The notes: generated by a model from the sequence alone, not told the origin. DNA of 54,967 nucleotides from Rhodanobacteraceae bacterium (GCA_016717705.1 JADKFD010000058.1:1-54967); one strand, 5' to 3'. Counted from the stretch's first letter, positions 1 to 8,550 are shown. Made by a program: numbers and translations.

Positions 1-453
1 GTTCTTCAGTCGCACGTACAACTGCTTCTGCACGCGCGCCACCAGAAAGTCGTCGGCAGTGCGCACCTCGACGGTAAACCAGCGCAGCACCTTGTCGCCG
101 CCGGCCGCGGCCGCCCGCAATTCGTCGAGATCCTGGTCGCGCACCTGGAAACTGGCGTAGACATCGCCGCGTCCCGGGCTGATGAACTCGATCTTGGCGG
201 CCTTGTCCCAGACGATGTAATCGCGCCCCAGGCATTCCATGACCATGATCATCCAGAACGGATCGGTCATCGCAAACAGCAGGCCACCGAACTGGGTGCG
301 CACGTAGTTGCGGTTGTACCAGCGCAGCTTGAGTTGCACCCGCGCATGGCGCCAGTCCTCGCTCATTTCCAGCAGGCGGACGCCGCCAAACAGGAACGGC
401 GGCCACCAGTTGACCCACGTCTTCAAGCGCTTGGGGGTCATGCGACCAGCCAT
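1..453 (-). CDS. DUF4442 hotdog-fold thioesterase-like protein (C-terminus cut by window edge)
   Basis: The minus frame opens with ATG at 453 and stays open for 151 codons to the window edge, so the C-terminus is missing. The N-terminal part has WVNWWPPFLFGG and a central YVRTQFGG...TDPFWM stretch. These fit the DUF4442 family of small thioesterase-like hotdog proteins, normally about 150-160 residues, so little is lost. It lies 85 nt downstream of murU on the same strand and may be the third gene of a djlA-murU-DUF4442 unit. The substrate is unknown; acyl-thioester hydrolysis is a family-level guess. Confidence 0.72.
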   Translation of the reverse strand, partial: MAGRMTPKRLKTWVNWWPPFLFGGVRLLEMSEDWRHARVQLKLRWYNRNYVRTQFGGLLFAMTDPFWMIMVMECLGRDYIVWDKAAKIEFISPGRGDVYASFQVRDQDLDELRAAAAGGDKVLRWFTVEVRTADDFLVARVQKQLYVRLKN

Positions 454-538
454 GGTGTGAAATCAGCAGTGTGGGCGGTCAAGTAGAACCCGCCCGATTG
501 GGCGTAGCCACCCATTCGGGCGCATCGTGCACGAACTT

Positions 539-1216
539 TCACACCCGAGGATGCGCATGCCCGGCCTGTTCGTTCAACAGCGCCAGCCGTTCGGGCGTGC
601 CGATGTCGGACCAGCGGCCACGGTGGTGTTCGCCGGTCACCTGGCCGAAATCGATGGCCTCCCGCAAGATCGGCGCCAGCCCGTAACGGCCTTCGGGATA
701 GTGGGCGACCAGCTCAGGACGATAGACGCCGATGCCGGAAAATGTCAGCCGCTCGCTGCCGCACAGGTGCACGCGCCCGGCGCGCAGTGCGAAATCGCCG
801 CGCGGGTGGTGCTGCGGATTGTCGACCAGCACCAGGTGTGCGAGGCCGGTCGGCGCCGCGGGCAAGCTCGCATAGTCGAAATCCGTGTAGATGTCGGCAT
901 TGGTCGCGACGAACGGCGCATCCCCCAGCAGATGCAGAGCCCGCCGCATGCCGCCCCCGGTTTCCAAGGGCTCGGGCGGCTCGTGCGACCATTGGATGTT
1001 GACCCCGTAGGCGCTGCCATCGCCCAGTTGTGCCGGCAACTGTTCGCCGAGCCAACCGGTGTTGATGACGATGTCGACGATGCCGGCCGCACGCAGCGCC
1101 GCCAGATGCCAGCCGATCAACGGCATCCCACGCACCTGCAGCAGCGCCTTGGGACAGGTATCGGTCAATGGACGCATGCGCTCGCCTTTGCCGGCGGCGA
1201 AGATCAGGGCCTTCAT
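539..1216 (-). CDS. murU: N-acetylmuramate alpha-1-phosphate uridylyltransferase MurU
   Basis: A 225-residue nucleotidyltransferase. The N-terminal signature AAGKGERMRPLTD followed by PKALL is the NTP-transferase glycine-rich loop, and TNADIY around residue 105 holds the metal-binding aspartate. The length matches Pseudomonas MurU (about 223 aa), which makes UDP-MurNAc from MurNAc-1-P in the cytosolic cell-wall recycling route that bypasses MurA. The ATG abuts the TGA of djlA, indicating translational coupling. AmgK, its usual kinase partner, is not in the window. A generic sugar-1-phosphate nucleotidyltransferase is the alternative, but length and motif spacing favour MurU. Confidence 0.82.
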   Translation of the reverse strand: MKALIFAAGKGERMRPLTDTCPKALLQVRGMPLIGWHLAALRAAGIVDIVINTGWLGEQLPAQLGDGSAYGVNIQWSHEPPEPLETGGGMRRALHLLGDAPFVATNADIYTDFDYASLPAAPTGLAHLVLVDNPQHHPRGDFALRAGRVHLCGSERLTFSGIGVYRPELVAHYPEGRYGLAPILREAIDFGQVTGEHHRGRWSDIGTPERLALLNEQAGHAHPRV

Positions 1217-1978
1217 TCAGATCGCCCGCGTCCGCGCCGCAAGGATGCGCTCATAGGCAGCACGCAGATCGCGCGTGCGGGTTTCGGCAAGCTTGAGCGC
1301 CTGCGCATCCGCACCCTGCCCCTGCAGCTTGTCCGGATGGTGTTGTGCCAGCAGGCGCCGCCAGGTTTTCGTCAGTTCGGCGTCATTGACCGCCGGCGTC
1401 AGCCCCAGGGCCGCGTAGCACTCCGCCAGACTCGGCTGCGATGCGCCAGCCTGGCGTTCGGCGATCTGGTCGCCCACCGCTTCCCGGTTGAATCCGAATG
1501 CGCTGCCCAGGCGCTCGATCAGGCCGCGCTCGGCGGGCGTCAGGTGGCCATCGTTGCGCGCGAAATCGGCCAGCGAACGCAGCATGTCGCCGAGTTCCTC
1601 GCGCGAGGGATTCAGCAATTGGCGGAAGCGACGCACTTCGCCAACCACATCCAGCGACTCGTTGCGGCCACGCTGGAAGGCGCGAACGGCCGCCTCGCGA
1701 CCGACCTGATCGAGCCCGAGCCGCTGCATCAGATGCTCGGCAGCGAAGACCGCGCCCTCGGTCACCCGGCCATCAGCCTTGGCCAGGTGCCCCAGCCAGA
1801 GGAACAGGAAATCCACGCGCGCGCGCCGCGGATCGAGCGGAACGACGCCTTCGCTGACGCCCCAGCGCATCCAGCCGGCGTCGATGGCGTGACCCAGCGC
1901 GAGACCGGCCGCAGCACCATAGGGTCCAGCCGCGGCAAGACCAAGGCCACCACCCAGCAATTTGCCAAGTACCTTCAT
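1217..1978 (-). CDS. djlA: DjlA-like co-chaperone (TerB-like plus C-terminal J domain)
   Basis: About 253 residues from ATG 1978; a GTG at 1993 would add five. The N-terminus is a short glycine/alanine-rich hydrophobic stretch (GKLLGGGLGLAAAGP), as in the single membrane anchor of DjlA. A central TerB-like helical region follows (LGHLAKADGRV...NDGHLTPAE). A C-terminal J domain (YAALGLTPAVNDAELTKTWR) carries the HPD tripeptide that stimulates DnaK. Expected role: membrane-anchored DnaK co-chaperone. It is first in the operon, and its stop touches the murU start. Neither start has a convincing Shine-Dalgarno; ATG was preferred because the family begins just before the hydrophobic segment. Confidence 0.78.
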   Translation of the reverse strand: MKVLGKLLGGGLGLAAAGPYGAAAGLALGHAIDAGWMRWGVSEGVVPLDPRRARVDFLFLWLGHLAKADGRVTEGAVFAAEHLMQRLGLDQVGREAAVRAFQRGRNESLDVVGEVRRFRQLLNPSREELGDMLRSLADFARNDGHLTPAERGLIERLGSAFGFNREAVGDQIAERQAGASQPSLAECYAALGLTPAVNDAELTKTWRRLLAQHHPDKLQGQGADAQALKLAETRTRDLRAAYERILAARTRAI

Positions 1979-2141
1979 GGGGTTCGAATGCACTGCATGC
2001 GCCCGATTCTAGGGGCAAGCGGCCGCTCCAGGATGCACAGGCCGTCGCATCCTGCGGATTCGACCGTGGGCCTGGGGCCTGGGCGGATACTCGACCCAGG
2101 GACCGCTAACATCCGCCTGTCGCAACCCGAGCACCGCCGCC

Positions 2142-2870
2142 ATGCTGCCAGCTGTCATTGCCCCATCGATCCTGTCTGCCGACTTTGCCCGACTTGGCGA
2201 AGACACCAGCCGCGTACTGGCTGCCGGCGCCGACTGGGTGCATTTCGACGTGATGGACAACCATTACGTGCCGAACCTGACCATCGGCCCGCTGGTCTGC
2301 GAGGCCCTGCGCAAGTACGGCGTGAGCGCGCCGATCGACGTGCACCTGATGGTCAAGCCGGTCGACCGCATCGTTCCGGATTTCGCCAGGGCCGGGGCCA
2401 GCCTGGTCAGTTTCCACCCGGAAGCCAGCGAACACATCGACCGCACGCTGGGGCTCATCCGCGAACTGGGACTGCAGGCTGGCCTGGTGTTCAACCCGGC
2501 CACGCCGCTCAACTTTCTGGACCATGTGATGGACAAGCTCGACCTGATCCTGATCATGTCGGTCAATCCCGGCTTCGGCGGCCAGTCCTTCATCCCTGGC
2601 GCCCTCGACAAGCTGCGCGAGGCGCGCCGCCGCATCGACGCCAGCGGCCGCCCGATCCGTCTGGAAGTCGACGGCGGCGTCAAGGCCGATAACATCGGCG
2701 CCATCGCCAGAGCCGGCGCCGACACCTTCGTCGCCGGCTCGGCGATCTTCAACTCGGCGGACTATGCGGCGACGATTGCAAGGATGCGGGGAGATTGCGG
2801 CGGCCCGTTGAAGGGCAAAGGCCAGGGGGGACACGGGGGCTGGGACCCGATCGCCCCGGGCGCGATCTGA
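2142..2870 (+). CDS. rpe: ribulose-phosphate 3-epimerase (C-terminus apparently frameshifted)
   Basis: Interconverts ribulose-5-P and xylulose-5-P in the pentose phosphate and Calvin pathways. A TIM barrel starts at IAPSILSADFARLGED, with the metal and catalytic segments HFDVMDNHYVPN, HLMV, MSVNPGFGGQ and EVDGG all intact. The frame as given is 242 residues and ends in a Gly/Pro-rich tail unlike the family. Removing one G from the run at 2788-2792 gives MREIAAAR and a TGA at 2809-2811, about 222 residues, the normal length. The tail is therefore most likely an indel artefact and the true gene probably ends at 2811. The gene is divergent from djlA. Confidence 0.93.
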   Translation: MLPAVIAPSILSADFARLGEDTSRVLAAGADWVHFDVMDNHYVPNLTIGPLVCEALRKYGVSAPIDVHLMVKPVDRIVPDFARAGASLVSFHPEASEHIDRTLGLIRELGLQAGLVFNPATPLNFLDHVMDKLDLILIMSVNPGFGGQSFIPGALDKLREARRRIDASGRPIRLEVDGGVKADNIGAIARAGADTFVAGSAIFNSADYAATIARMRGDCGGPLKGKGQGGHGGWDPIAPGAI

Positions 2871-3066
2871 CCCCGCCGGCCTTGCCAGATGACGTCGACC
2901 ATGCGCCCCAGCCCCCAGTCCCCAGCCCCCTTTGCGTTTGGTCCCGGGCCCCAGCCTTGCGTCCCCGCCCCGCATCGGGCAAATCCAAGACAAGCGACCG
3001 GCGACGCTTGCCGCGGGCGGCTGCCGCGCATACCGTTCGCGCCGACTCCGCCGAACCCAAGAGCCC

Positions 3067-3756
3067 ATGGCCCGTCAGATTGCCATCGTCGAAGATGAAC
3101 CCGCCATTCGTGCCAACTATGCCGATGCGCTCAAGCGCTACGGCTATGAAGTGCAGACCTTCGCGTCGCGCGCGCAGGCATCCAGCGCATTCGGGCTGCG
3201 CATGCCGGACCTGGTGCTGATCGACATTGGTCTGGGTGACGAGCCCGAAGGTGGTTTCGAACTCTGCCGCGAACTGCGCCAGCGCTCGACCGCGCTGCCG
3301 ATCATCTTCCTGACCGCACGCGATGCGGATCTGGACATCATCTCCGGCCTGCGTCTGGGCGCCGACGACTACCTGACCAAGGACATCAGCCTGCAGCACC
3401 TGCTGGCGCGCATCGTCTCTCTGTTCCGCCGGGTCGAGGCGCTGAGCCAGCCCGCGGGCAAGGACCAACTGCTGGAACACGGCCACCTGAAGCTCGAAGG
3501 CGAGCGCATGCTGGCCACCTGGAAAGACGTCGAAGTGCCGTTGACGGTGACCGAGTTCTGGATCGTGCACGCGATGGCGCGCTATCCCGGCCACGTCAAG
3601 AACCGCGATCAGCTGATGAGCGCAGCGCAGGTGGTGGTTGACGAGGCCACCATCACCAGCCACATCAAGCGCATCCGCAAGAAATTCGTCGCCGTCGACA
3701 AGGATTTCGACGCGGTCGACACCGTGCACGGCGTCGGCTATCGCTGGAAGGCTTGA
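3067..3756 (+). CDS. OmpR-family response regulator, PdsR-like
   Basis: 229 residues from ATG 3067. An N-terminal receiver domain has the acidic pair in IAIVEDE, phospho-acceptor Asp in LVLIDIGLGDE, Thr in FLTARD and Lys in YLTKDIS. The C-terminal winged helix has LTVTEFWIVHAMA, HVKNRDQLM, TITSHIKRIRKKF and HGVGYRWK. From memory, these and the phrase GHVKNRDQLM closely resemble PdsR, the regulator of the 'proteobacterial dedicated sortase system'. No histidine kinase, sortase or LPXTG-type protein is adjacent, so the regulator is an orphan here. It faces the DUF3426 gene across a strong hairpin. DNA binding is secure by family; targets are unknown. Confidence 0.82.
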   Translation: MARQIAIVEDEPAIRANYADALKRYGYEVQTFASRAQASSAFGLRMPDLVLIDIGLGDEPEGGFELCRELRQRSTALPIIFLTARDADLDIISGLRLGADDYLTKDISLQHLLARIVSLFRRVEALSQPAGKDQLLEHGHLKLEGERMLATWKDVEVPLTVTEFWIVHAMARYPGHVKNRDQLMSAAQVVVDEATITSHIKRIRKKFVAVDKDFDAVDTVHGVGYRWKA

Positions 3757-3778
3757 TCTGCCGCGGCGGATGCTGATT

Positions 3779-3813
3779 TTGTGGGTCCGGTCCGGACAGG
3801 TCCGGACCCACAA
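3779..3813. terminator. bidirectional hairpin terminator between convergent genes
   Basis: A perfect 12-bp GC-rich stem (TTGTGGGTCCGG at 3779-3790 with CCGGACCCACAA at 3802-3813) and an 11-nt loop. It lies between the stop of the PdsR-like gene (3756) and the stop of the convergent DUF3426 gene (3830). The TTTT before the left arm (3777-3780) gives a U-run for minus-strand transcripts. Confidence 0.7.
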
Positions 3814-3829
3814 CCGCACCGCGTGCGCC

Positions 3830-4756
3830 CTACTCCGCCGGCAAGAAGCGGAACTCGAAGGCCACGGCTTCCTGGCCGGGATCGGCCACCTCGAACACCA
3901 GCGGCGCAGTGGCGCCAGCCGGGAAGCCGCGCTCGATGCTTTCGGTTTCGGCGAGGTACTCGGCAGGGGTGAACCTGCGCTGGGCGATGACGCGCTCACC
4001 GAGGTTCGACAGCGTCACCTCGACCAGCGGGAAGCGCTGGGTAAACCCGGCATCGTTGACCATGCTCGCGCTGATCATCAGGGCTTTGGGCGCACTCGGA
4101 TGCGGCCGCACCTCGCGGCTGACCAGCCGGATGGCGTCAACCGCGGTGCGCATCGGCAAGCGGCAATTGAACTGGTCGCAGACGCGATCGAGCAGCGGGC
4201 GCAGACGCGCGTCTTCGAGCAGTCGCGCGCGTTCGGCATAGGCGATCTGCCCGCCGAGCAGCAGGGCCAGCAGGAAGCTGCCGGTCCACCAACCCGCATT
4301 GCTCGGCGTGCGCATGGCGGCGGCGCGGCGACTGGCACCCTCGATCCGCAGCGGCGCACGGACTTCGCCGGGCACTTCGCGCTGCGGCGCGCCCAGGCCG
4401 CGGAAGGCGCGATCGTGCGCCAGTTGCTCGCCGGGCAAACGCGCCGTGGACGACAGGTGCGGCTCCGGCGGCGCCGTCAGGGCAGGACTTCGATCGGATT
4501 CCGCTCAGTTCAGCTCGAACAACGCCGGCTGGCGCGGCGCCGGTCGCATCGCCGGAATGCTCAATACCACCGGCGTAGCGCTCGCTTCCTCGTGCATCAA
4601 TTCCTGAAACGGAGCCTCGGGCAGGTGCTCGGTCAGGCGCTCGAGCCCGTCGAACACCGTGCCGCAGTGTCCGCAGCGAAACTGCCCGCGCGCGCGCGCC
4701 AGCGACTCGGCCTGCAGCCGATAGACAGTAAGACAACGGACACATTGGGTGTACAT
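3830..4756 (-). pseudogene. DUF3426 zinc-ribbon membrane protein interrupted by an in-frame TGA
   Basis: Residues 1-83 (4756 to 4505) form an MJ0042-type zinc ribbon with two CxxC pairs (YTQCVRCLTVY and RCGHCGTVF). A TGA stops the frame at 4505-4507. The same frame then continues open to 3830 with a Pro/Ala-rich linker, a transmembrane segment (WWTGSFLLALLLGG near 4290) and a C-terminal DUF3426 beta domain ending FEFRFLPAE. Together these give the normal zinc ribbon-linker-TM-DUF3426 architecture. Either the stop is real and the gene is broken (the second half could restart at ATG 4315), or two compensating indels or a base error create it. Function of the family is unknown. The common prmA neighbour is absent. 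Confidence 0.75.
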
Positions 4757-4811
4757 GGCGCCGAGGATAGCTGGACCGGCGCGAGATTCGACTCAGAATG
4801 TCCCGCCGACC

Positions 4812-5525
4812 TCAGCGCGGCGCCAGCGCTTCCTTTTCGATCTGTTCGAGCGTGGCATGACGCACATCGGTGCCGCGCACGATGTAGACCAGATGTTCGG
4901 CGATGTTGGCAGCGTGATCGGCGACGCGATCGACGGCGCGGGTGATCGACAGCATGTCCAGCAGCGTGGGCACGTTTTCCGGCTGCGCCGACATGCGCCG
5001 CACCACTTCCTTGCTGACCACCGAGGTATCGCCGGCAAAGTCACGATTGCTGCGCAGCACACTCACCGCGGTTTCCAGATCGCTGCGGACGAAGGCATTC
5101 AACGCCTCGCGCAGCATGCGGCGGGCACCTGCTGCCAGGCGTTCGATGTCGCCGATCCAGCCGGCATCGTTACCACCGCCTTCGGAAACCTTGGCGGTCA
5201 GGCGCGCAATCTTGCGTGCCTTGTCGCCGATGCGTTCGAGTTCGGAGACGATCTTGGAGACGCCCAGCACCATGCGCAGATCGCTGGCAGCCGGCTGGCG
5301 CTTGGCGATCAGATGCGCGCACGCATCGTCGATGCGCACTTCCAGTGCATTCACCGAGGCATCGTTGCGGATGACCTCTTCGGCCACCATGGTCTTGCTG
5401 GTCGCCAGCGCTTCCACCGCGCGGCGAAACTGCTCATCGACCATGCCGCCCATTTCCACCACGCGCGTGCGCAGCGCGGTCAGGTCGGCGTCGAATTGTT
5501 TGGACAGGTGTTCGCTAAGGTTCAT
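4812..5525 (-). CDS. phoU: phosphate-specific transport regulator PhoU
   Basis: 237 residues, two repeated PhoU three-helix bundles. The first covers LTALRTRVVEMGGMVDEQFRRA and the second SKEVVRRM..LLDMLSITRAVDRVADHAANI. Both have the E/DxxxD metal-binding pattern (ELERIGDKARKIA and RAVDRVADHAANI). PhoU couples the Pst transporter to the PhoR kinase and represses the Pho regulon when phosphate is plentiful. It is the last gene of the pstSCAB-phoU cluster, separated from pstB by a 130-nt gap containing an inverted repeat. Start ATG 5525 matches the family N-terminus (MNLSEHLSKQFD). Confidence 0.95.
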   Translation of the reverse strand: MNLSEHLSKQFDADLTALRTRVVEMGGMVDEQFRRAVEALATSKTMVAEEVIRNDASVNALEVRIDDACAHLIAKRQPAASDLRMVLGVSKIVSELERIGDKARKIARLTAKVSEGGGNDAGWIGDIERLAAGARRMLREALNAFVRSDLETAVSVLRSNRDFAGDTSVVSKEVVRRMSAQPENVPTLLDMLSITRAVDRVADHAANIAEHLVYIVRGTDVRHATLEQIEKEALAPR

Positions 5526-5551
5526 GGCATGGGTCCGACGACTTGCAGCGG

Positions 5552-5646
5552 AATAGGTGAAACGTAAAACGTGAAACGTAAATTTGGCCTCGAAAGGACT
5601 GATACCTCGCGCTTCGAAATTGACGTTTCACTTTTCACTTTTAACT
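5552..5646. repeat. AT-rich inverted repeat between pstB and phoU
   Basis: GTGAAACGTAAAACGTGAAA on the left is matched in reverse orientation by TTTCACTTTTCACTTTT on the right, each arm itself a tandem of GTGAAAa/cGT units, separated by about 40 nt. It stands out because of its low GC in a GC-rich region. It may be a mobile REP-type element or a processing/attenuation site between pstB and phoU. Confidence 0.6.
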
Positions 5647-5655
5647 GATCTCCTC

Positions 5656-6453
5656 TCACCCGAACCTCCCCGTAATGTAATCCTCGGTCTGCTTCTTCTG
5701 TGGCCGGAAGAACACATCGTCGGTCCAGCCGAATTCGATCAGATCGCCGAGATACATATACGCCGTGAAATCGGATACGCGCGCGGCCTGCTGCATGTTG
5801 TGGGTGACGATCAGGATGGTCACCTTTTGCCGCAGCTCGTGGATCAACTCCTCGATGCTGGCGGTGGCGATCGGATCGAGCGCGCTGGTCGGCTCGTCGA
5901 ACAGCAGCAGTTCCGGGTCGCAGGCAAGCGCGCGGGCGATGCACAATCGCTGCTGCTGGCCACCGGACAAGGTTGTCGCCAGTTCGTCCATGCGATCCTT
6001 GACCTCGTTCCACAGCGCCGCGTCCTTGAGCGCTTTCTCGACGCGGTCCATCAGCACTGTTCGCCGCTTCTCGCCGCGGATGCGCAGACCGTAAGCGACG
6101 TTCTCGAAGATCGACTTGGGAAACGGGTTGGGCTTCTGGAACACCATGGCCAGGCGCATGCGCACCTCGATCGGGTCGACCTCACGCGACAGCAGGTTGA
6201 CGTCGTCTGGCTGCAGCCGGATTTCCCCCTCGTAGCGGGTGCCCGGATAGAGATCGTGCATGCGGTTGAAGCAGCGCAGAAAGGTGCTCTTGCCGCAGCC
6301 CGACGGGCCGATCAGCGCGGTGACGTGCTTGTCGTAGATCGGCAACGTGATCGACTTCAGCGCCTGCTTGGCGCCGTAGAAGAAATTCAACTCGCGCGCC
6401 TGCGCCTTCATGGCGAGCGTGGCGAGATCGGGCTTCCTGGGTTCGTCGTTCAT
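5656..6453 (-). CDS. pstB: phosphate ABC transporter ATP-binding protein PstB
   Basis: 265 residues from ATG 6453. Walker A is GPSGCGKST, Q-loop MVFQKPNPFP, ABC signature LSGGQQQRLCIARA, Walker B LLLFDEPTSALD and H-loop IVTHNM. The segment GPSGCGKSTFLRCFNRMHDL and the C-terminal YITGRFG are typical of PstB. It energises PstA/PstC for high-affinity phosphate import. The open frame extends to 6537 only because the 41-nt G run encodes polyproline; that stretch is not a plausible N-terminus. An internal ATG at 6411 (MKAQARELNFFYG) is an alternative start. The operon continues from pstA upstream. Confidence 0.95.
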   Translation of the reverse strand: MNDEPRKPDLATLAMKAQARELNFFYGAKQALKSITLPIYDKHVTALIGPSGCGKSTFLRCFNRMHDLYPGTRYEGEIRLQPDDVNLLSREVDPIEVRMRLAMVFQKPNPFPKSIFENVAYGLRIRGEKRRTVLMDRVEKALKDAALWNEVKDRMDELATTLSGGQQQRLCIARALACDPELLLFDEPTSALDPIATASIEELIHELRQKVTILIVTHNMQQAARVSDFTAYMYLGDLIEFGWTDDVFFRPQKKQTEDYITGRFG

Positions 6454-6476
6454 TGGGGCGGGCGGCGGAGAGGAAA

Positions 6477-6517
<41 letters not shown>

Positions 6518-6533
6518 CGGGGCTTCTGATCCC

Positions 6534-7451
6534 TCACCAGTTCAAATTCCGCCGCAGCCGATAGCGCAGCCAGATCGCTAGCGCATTCATCAGCAAGGTC
6601 ATCGCCACCAGCACCAGCGCGGCGGCCGAGGCATTCGCCTGGAACGCCTCCTCCGGGCGCGAGGTCCAGTTGAAGATCTGGATCGGCATCGCGGTGAACG
6701 GCGAGGCCAGCCAGTCGAAGTTGAGGAAAGGGAAACTGCTGCTGACCGGCGATGGCGGCAGGAAGGCAATGAAACTGACGGCACCGATGGTGACGATCGG
6801 CGCGGTCTCGCCGATCGCCCGCGACAGGCCGATGATGACGCCGGTGAGGATGCCGGGCAGCGAATACGGCAACACGTGGTGCTGCACCATCTGCCAGCGT
6901 GTGGCGCCGAGCGCATAGGCGGCCTCGCGGATGGCGCCGGGTACGGAACGGATCGCCTCGCGCGTGGCGACGATCACCACCGGCAGGATCAGCAGTGCCA
7001 GCGTCAGGCCGGCGGTCAACACGCTGGCGCCGAGTCCGAAGGTGTGCACGAACAGACCCAAGGCCAACAGGCCATAGACGATCGACGGCACACCGGCCAG
7101 ATTGTTGATGTTGATCTCGATCAGCGCCGTCATCCTGTTGCGCGGCGCGTACTCTTCCAGATAGATGCCCGCGGAAACACCGAGCGGCACCGCGAACAGC
7201 GCGGTCACCAGCATGACCACGAAGCTGCCGACCCAGGCCGCGAGGATGCCGGCGCGCTCGGCGCGGCGCGACGCGAACTGGGTGAAGAAATCGCCGTTCA
7301 GGCGCGCAGCTCCGTCGCCGACCATGTCGATGAACAGGGCCACGAAAGTGCAGGCGGCGAACAGCAGCGCGGCCACCCCCAGAGCAACGAACAGCACGTC
7401 GTTGCGCTTGGCGCGCGCGATGGTCTGACGCAATCCGGCAGCAATCGCCAT
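6534..7451 (-). CDS. pstA: phosphate ABC transporter permease PstA
   Basis: 305-residue inner-membrane permease with about six transmembrane segments. A large periplasmic loop follows TM1 (FIDMVGDGAARLNGDFFTQF). The ABC permease EAA-type loop is EAAYALGATRWQMVQHHVLPY, where PstB docks. With PstC it forms the phosphate channel. It follows pstC by 1 nt (pstC stop 7453, pstA ATG 7451), so the two are translationally coupled. The C-terminus ends in RYRLRRNLNW just before the poly-G run. Confidence 0.95.
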   Translation of the reverse strand: MAIAAGLRQTIARAKRNDVLFVALGVAALLFAACTFVALFIDMVGDGAARLNGDFFTQFASRRAERAGILAAWVGSFVVMLVTALFAVPLGVSAGIYLEEYAPRNRMTALIEININNLAGVPSIVYGLLALGLFVHTFGLGASVLTAGLTLALLILPVVIVATREAIRSVPGAIREAAYALGATRWQMVQHHVLPYSLPGILTGVIIGLSRAIGETAPIVTIGAVSFIAFLPPSPVSSSFPFLNFDWLASPFTAMPIQIFNWTSRPEEAFQANASAAALVLVAMTLLMNALAIWLRYRLRRNLNW

Positions 7452-7452
7452 C

Positions 7453-8379
7453 TCAATACTCCTCGCGATAACGGCGGCGCAGCCAGTAGCCGAGCAGGTT
7501 GAACATCAGCGTCAGCACGAACAGCGTCAAGCCGGCAGCGAAGATGGTCAGGTACCCGGTGCTGCCATGAGGCAAATCGCCCTTGGCCACCTGCACGATG
7601 TAGGCAGTGATGGTGGCGGCCTGGTCCATCGGATTGAAAGTCAGGTTGGGCTGGTTGCCGGCCGCCACGGCGACGATCATGGTTTCGCCGACCGCGCGCG
7701 AAATACCGAGGATGTAGGCCGCAGCCAGGCCGGAGAACGCCGCTGGCACGACCACATGCAAGGCCACCTGCAGACGCGTGGCACCCATTGCGTAGGCGCC
7801 CTCGCGCAGCGACATCGGCACCGCGCGCATCGCGTCCTCGCCGATCGAGGAAATGTACGGCACGATCATCACGCCCATCACCAGGCCGGCCGACAGCAGA
7901 TTGAAGCCGGGCAACCCGGGAATGAAGTTCTTCAACAGCGGGGTCACGAAGAACAACGCGAAGTAGCCAAACACGATGGTCGGGATCCCGGCCAGCAATT
8001 CCAGGATTGGCTTGGCAATCTCGCGCGTGCGCGCACCGGCGAACTCCGACAGGTAGATGGCCAGAACGGTGCCCACCGGAATCGCCACGCCCAGCGCGAT
8101 CGCCGAACTGGTCAGCGTGCCTGACAGCAACACCCAGATGCCAAAGTGCGGGTCCGAGAACAGCGGCGTCCATTGCGGATCCGTGAAGAAATCGACGATC
8201 GACACCTGGCGGAAAAACGCAATCGACTCTTTCAGCAGAATGAAGACGATGCCGAGCGTGGTCGCCACCGCCACCAGTGCGGAGCCCAGCAGCGCCGCCT
8301 CGATGAAGCGCTCGCGCAGGTGGCGCGAGCGTCGGTAGGCGAGGCGGCCGGCAACAGTGGGTGCGATGGTTGCGGGCAT
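7453..8379 (-). CDS. pstC: phosphate ABC transporter permease PstC
   Basis: 308 residues from ATG 8379 (MPATIAPTVAGRL). The open frame runs further up to 8487, but that part is read from the repeat element and lacks homology. The cytoplasmic N-terminus is followed by TM1 (FIEAALLGSALVAVATTLGI), an IVDFFTDPQWTPLF periplasmic segment and the permease loop EGAYAMGATRLQVALHVVVPAA. It pairs with PstA. The gene lies 193 nt downstream of pstS, with a large palindromic repeat in the gap that may cut read-through so that PstS is made in excess. Confidence 0.94.
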   Translation of the reverse strand: MPATIAPTVAGRLAYRRSRHLRERFIEAALLGSALVAVATTLGIVFILLKESIAFFRQVSIVDFFTDPQWTPLFSDPHFGIWVLLSGTLTSSAIALGVAIPVGTVLAIYLSEFAGARTREIAKPILELLAGIPTIVFGYFALFFVTPLLKNFIPGLPGFNLLSAGLVMGVMIVPYISSIGEDAMRAVPMSLREGAYAMGATRLQVALHVVVPAAFSGLAAAYILGISRAVGETMIVAVAAGNQPNLTFNPMDQAATITAYIVQVAKGDLPHGSTGYLTIFAAGLTLFVLTLMFNLLGYWLRRRYREEY

Positions 8380-8415
8380 TGACCGGGCTAGGGGTGCGAG
8401 ATATCTGGAGGGGTT

Positions 8416-8550
8416 CCTTCTCCCCGCATGCGGGGAGAAGGTGGGTCCACAGGACCCGGATGAGGGGCTGGCTGACGAAGCTTTCACGCTCCGTCAGGGC
8501 GGAGCCCCTCACCGTCTGTGCGCACCCTCCCCGCACGCGGGGAGAGGGGG
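8416..8550. repeat. paired palindromic repeat (CTCCCCGCrYGCGGGGAG type) between pstS and pstC
   Basis: Two outer hairpins, CTCCCCGCATGCGGGGAG near 8420 and CTCCCCGCACGCGGGGAG near 8529, flank a shorter inverted pair (GAGGGGCTGGCTGACG and CGTCAGGGCGGAGCCCCTC). The whole element, about 135 bp, is a nested inverted repeat of the kind dispersed in Xanthomonadales genomes. In pst mRNA it would fold into strong hairpins downstream of pstS. Confidence 0.75.

Noticed and set aside
527..2692. 721-codon plus-strand open frame
   Set aside because: It is antisense to murU and djlA and out of frame with rpe; composition is Arg/Pro-rich and no domain is recognisable. Typical high-GC shadow.
4505..4507. 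TGA read as selenocysteine
   Set aside because: No SECIS-like hairpin was evident after the codon and DUF3426 proteins are not selenoproteins.
4137..4745. Alternative minus frame across the DUF3426 gene
   Set aside because: Arg/Ala-rich, no zinc ribbon or TM; the interrupted frame carries all conserved elements.
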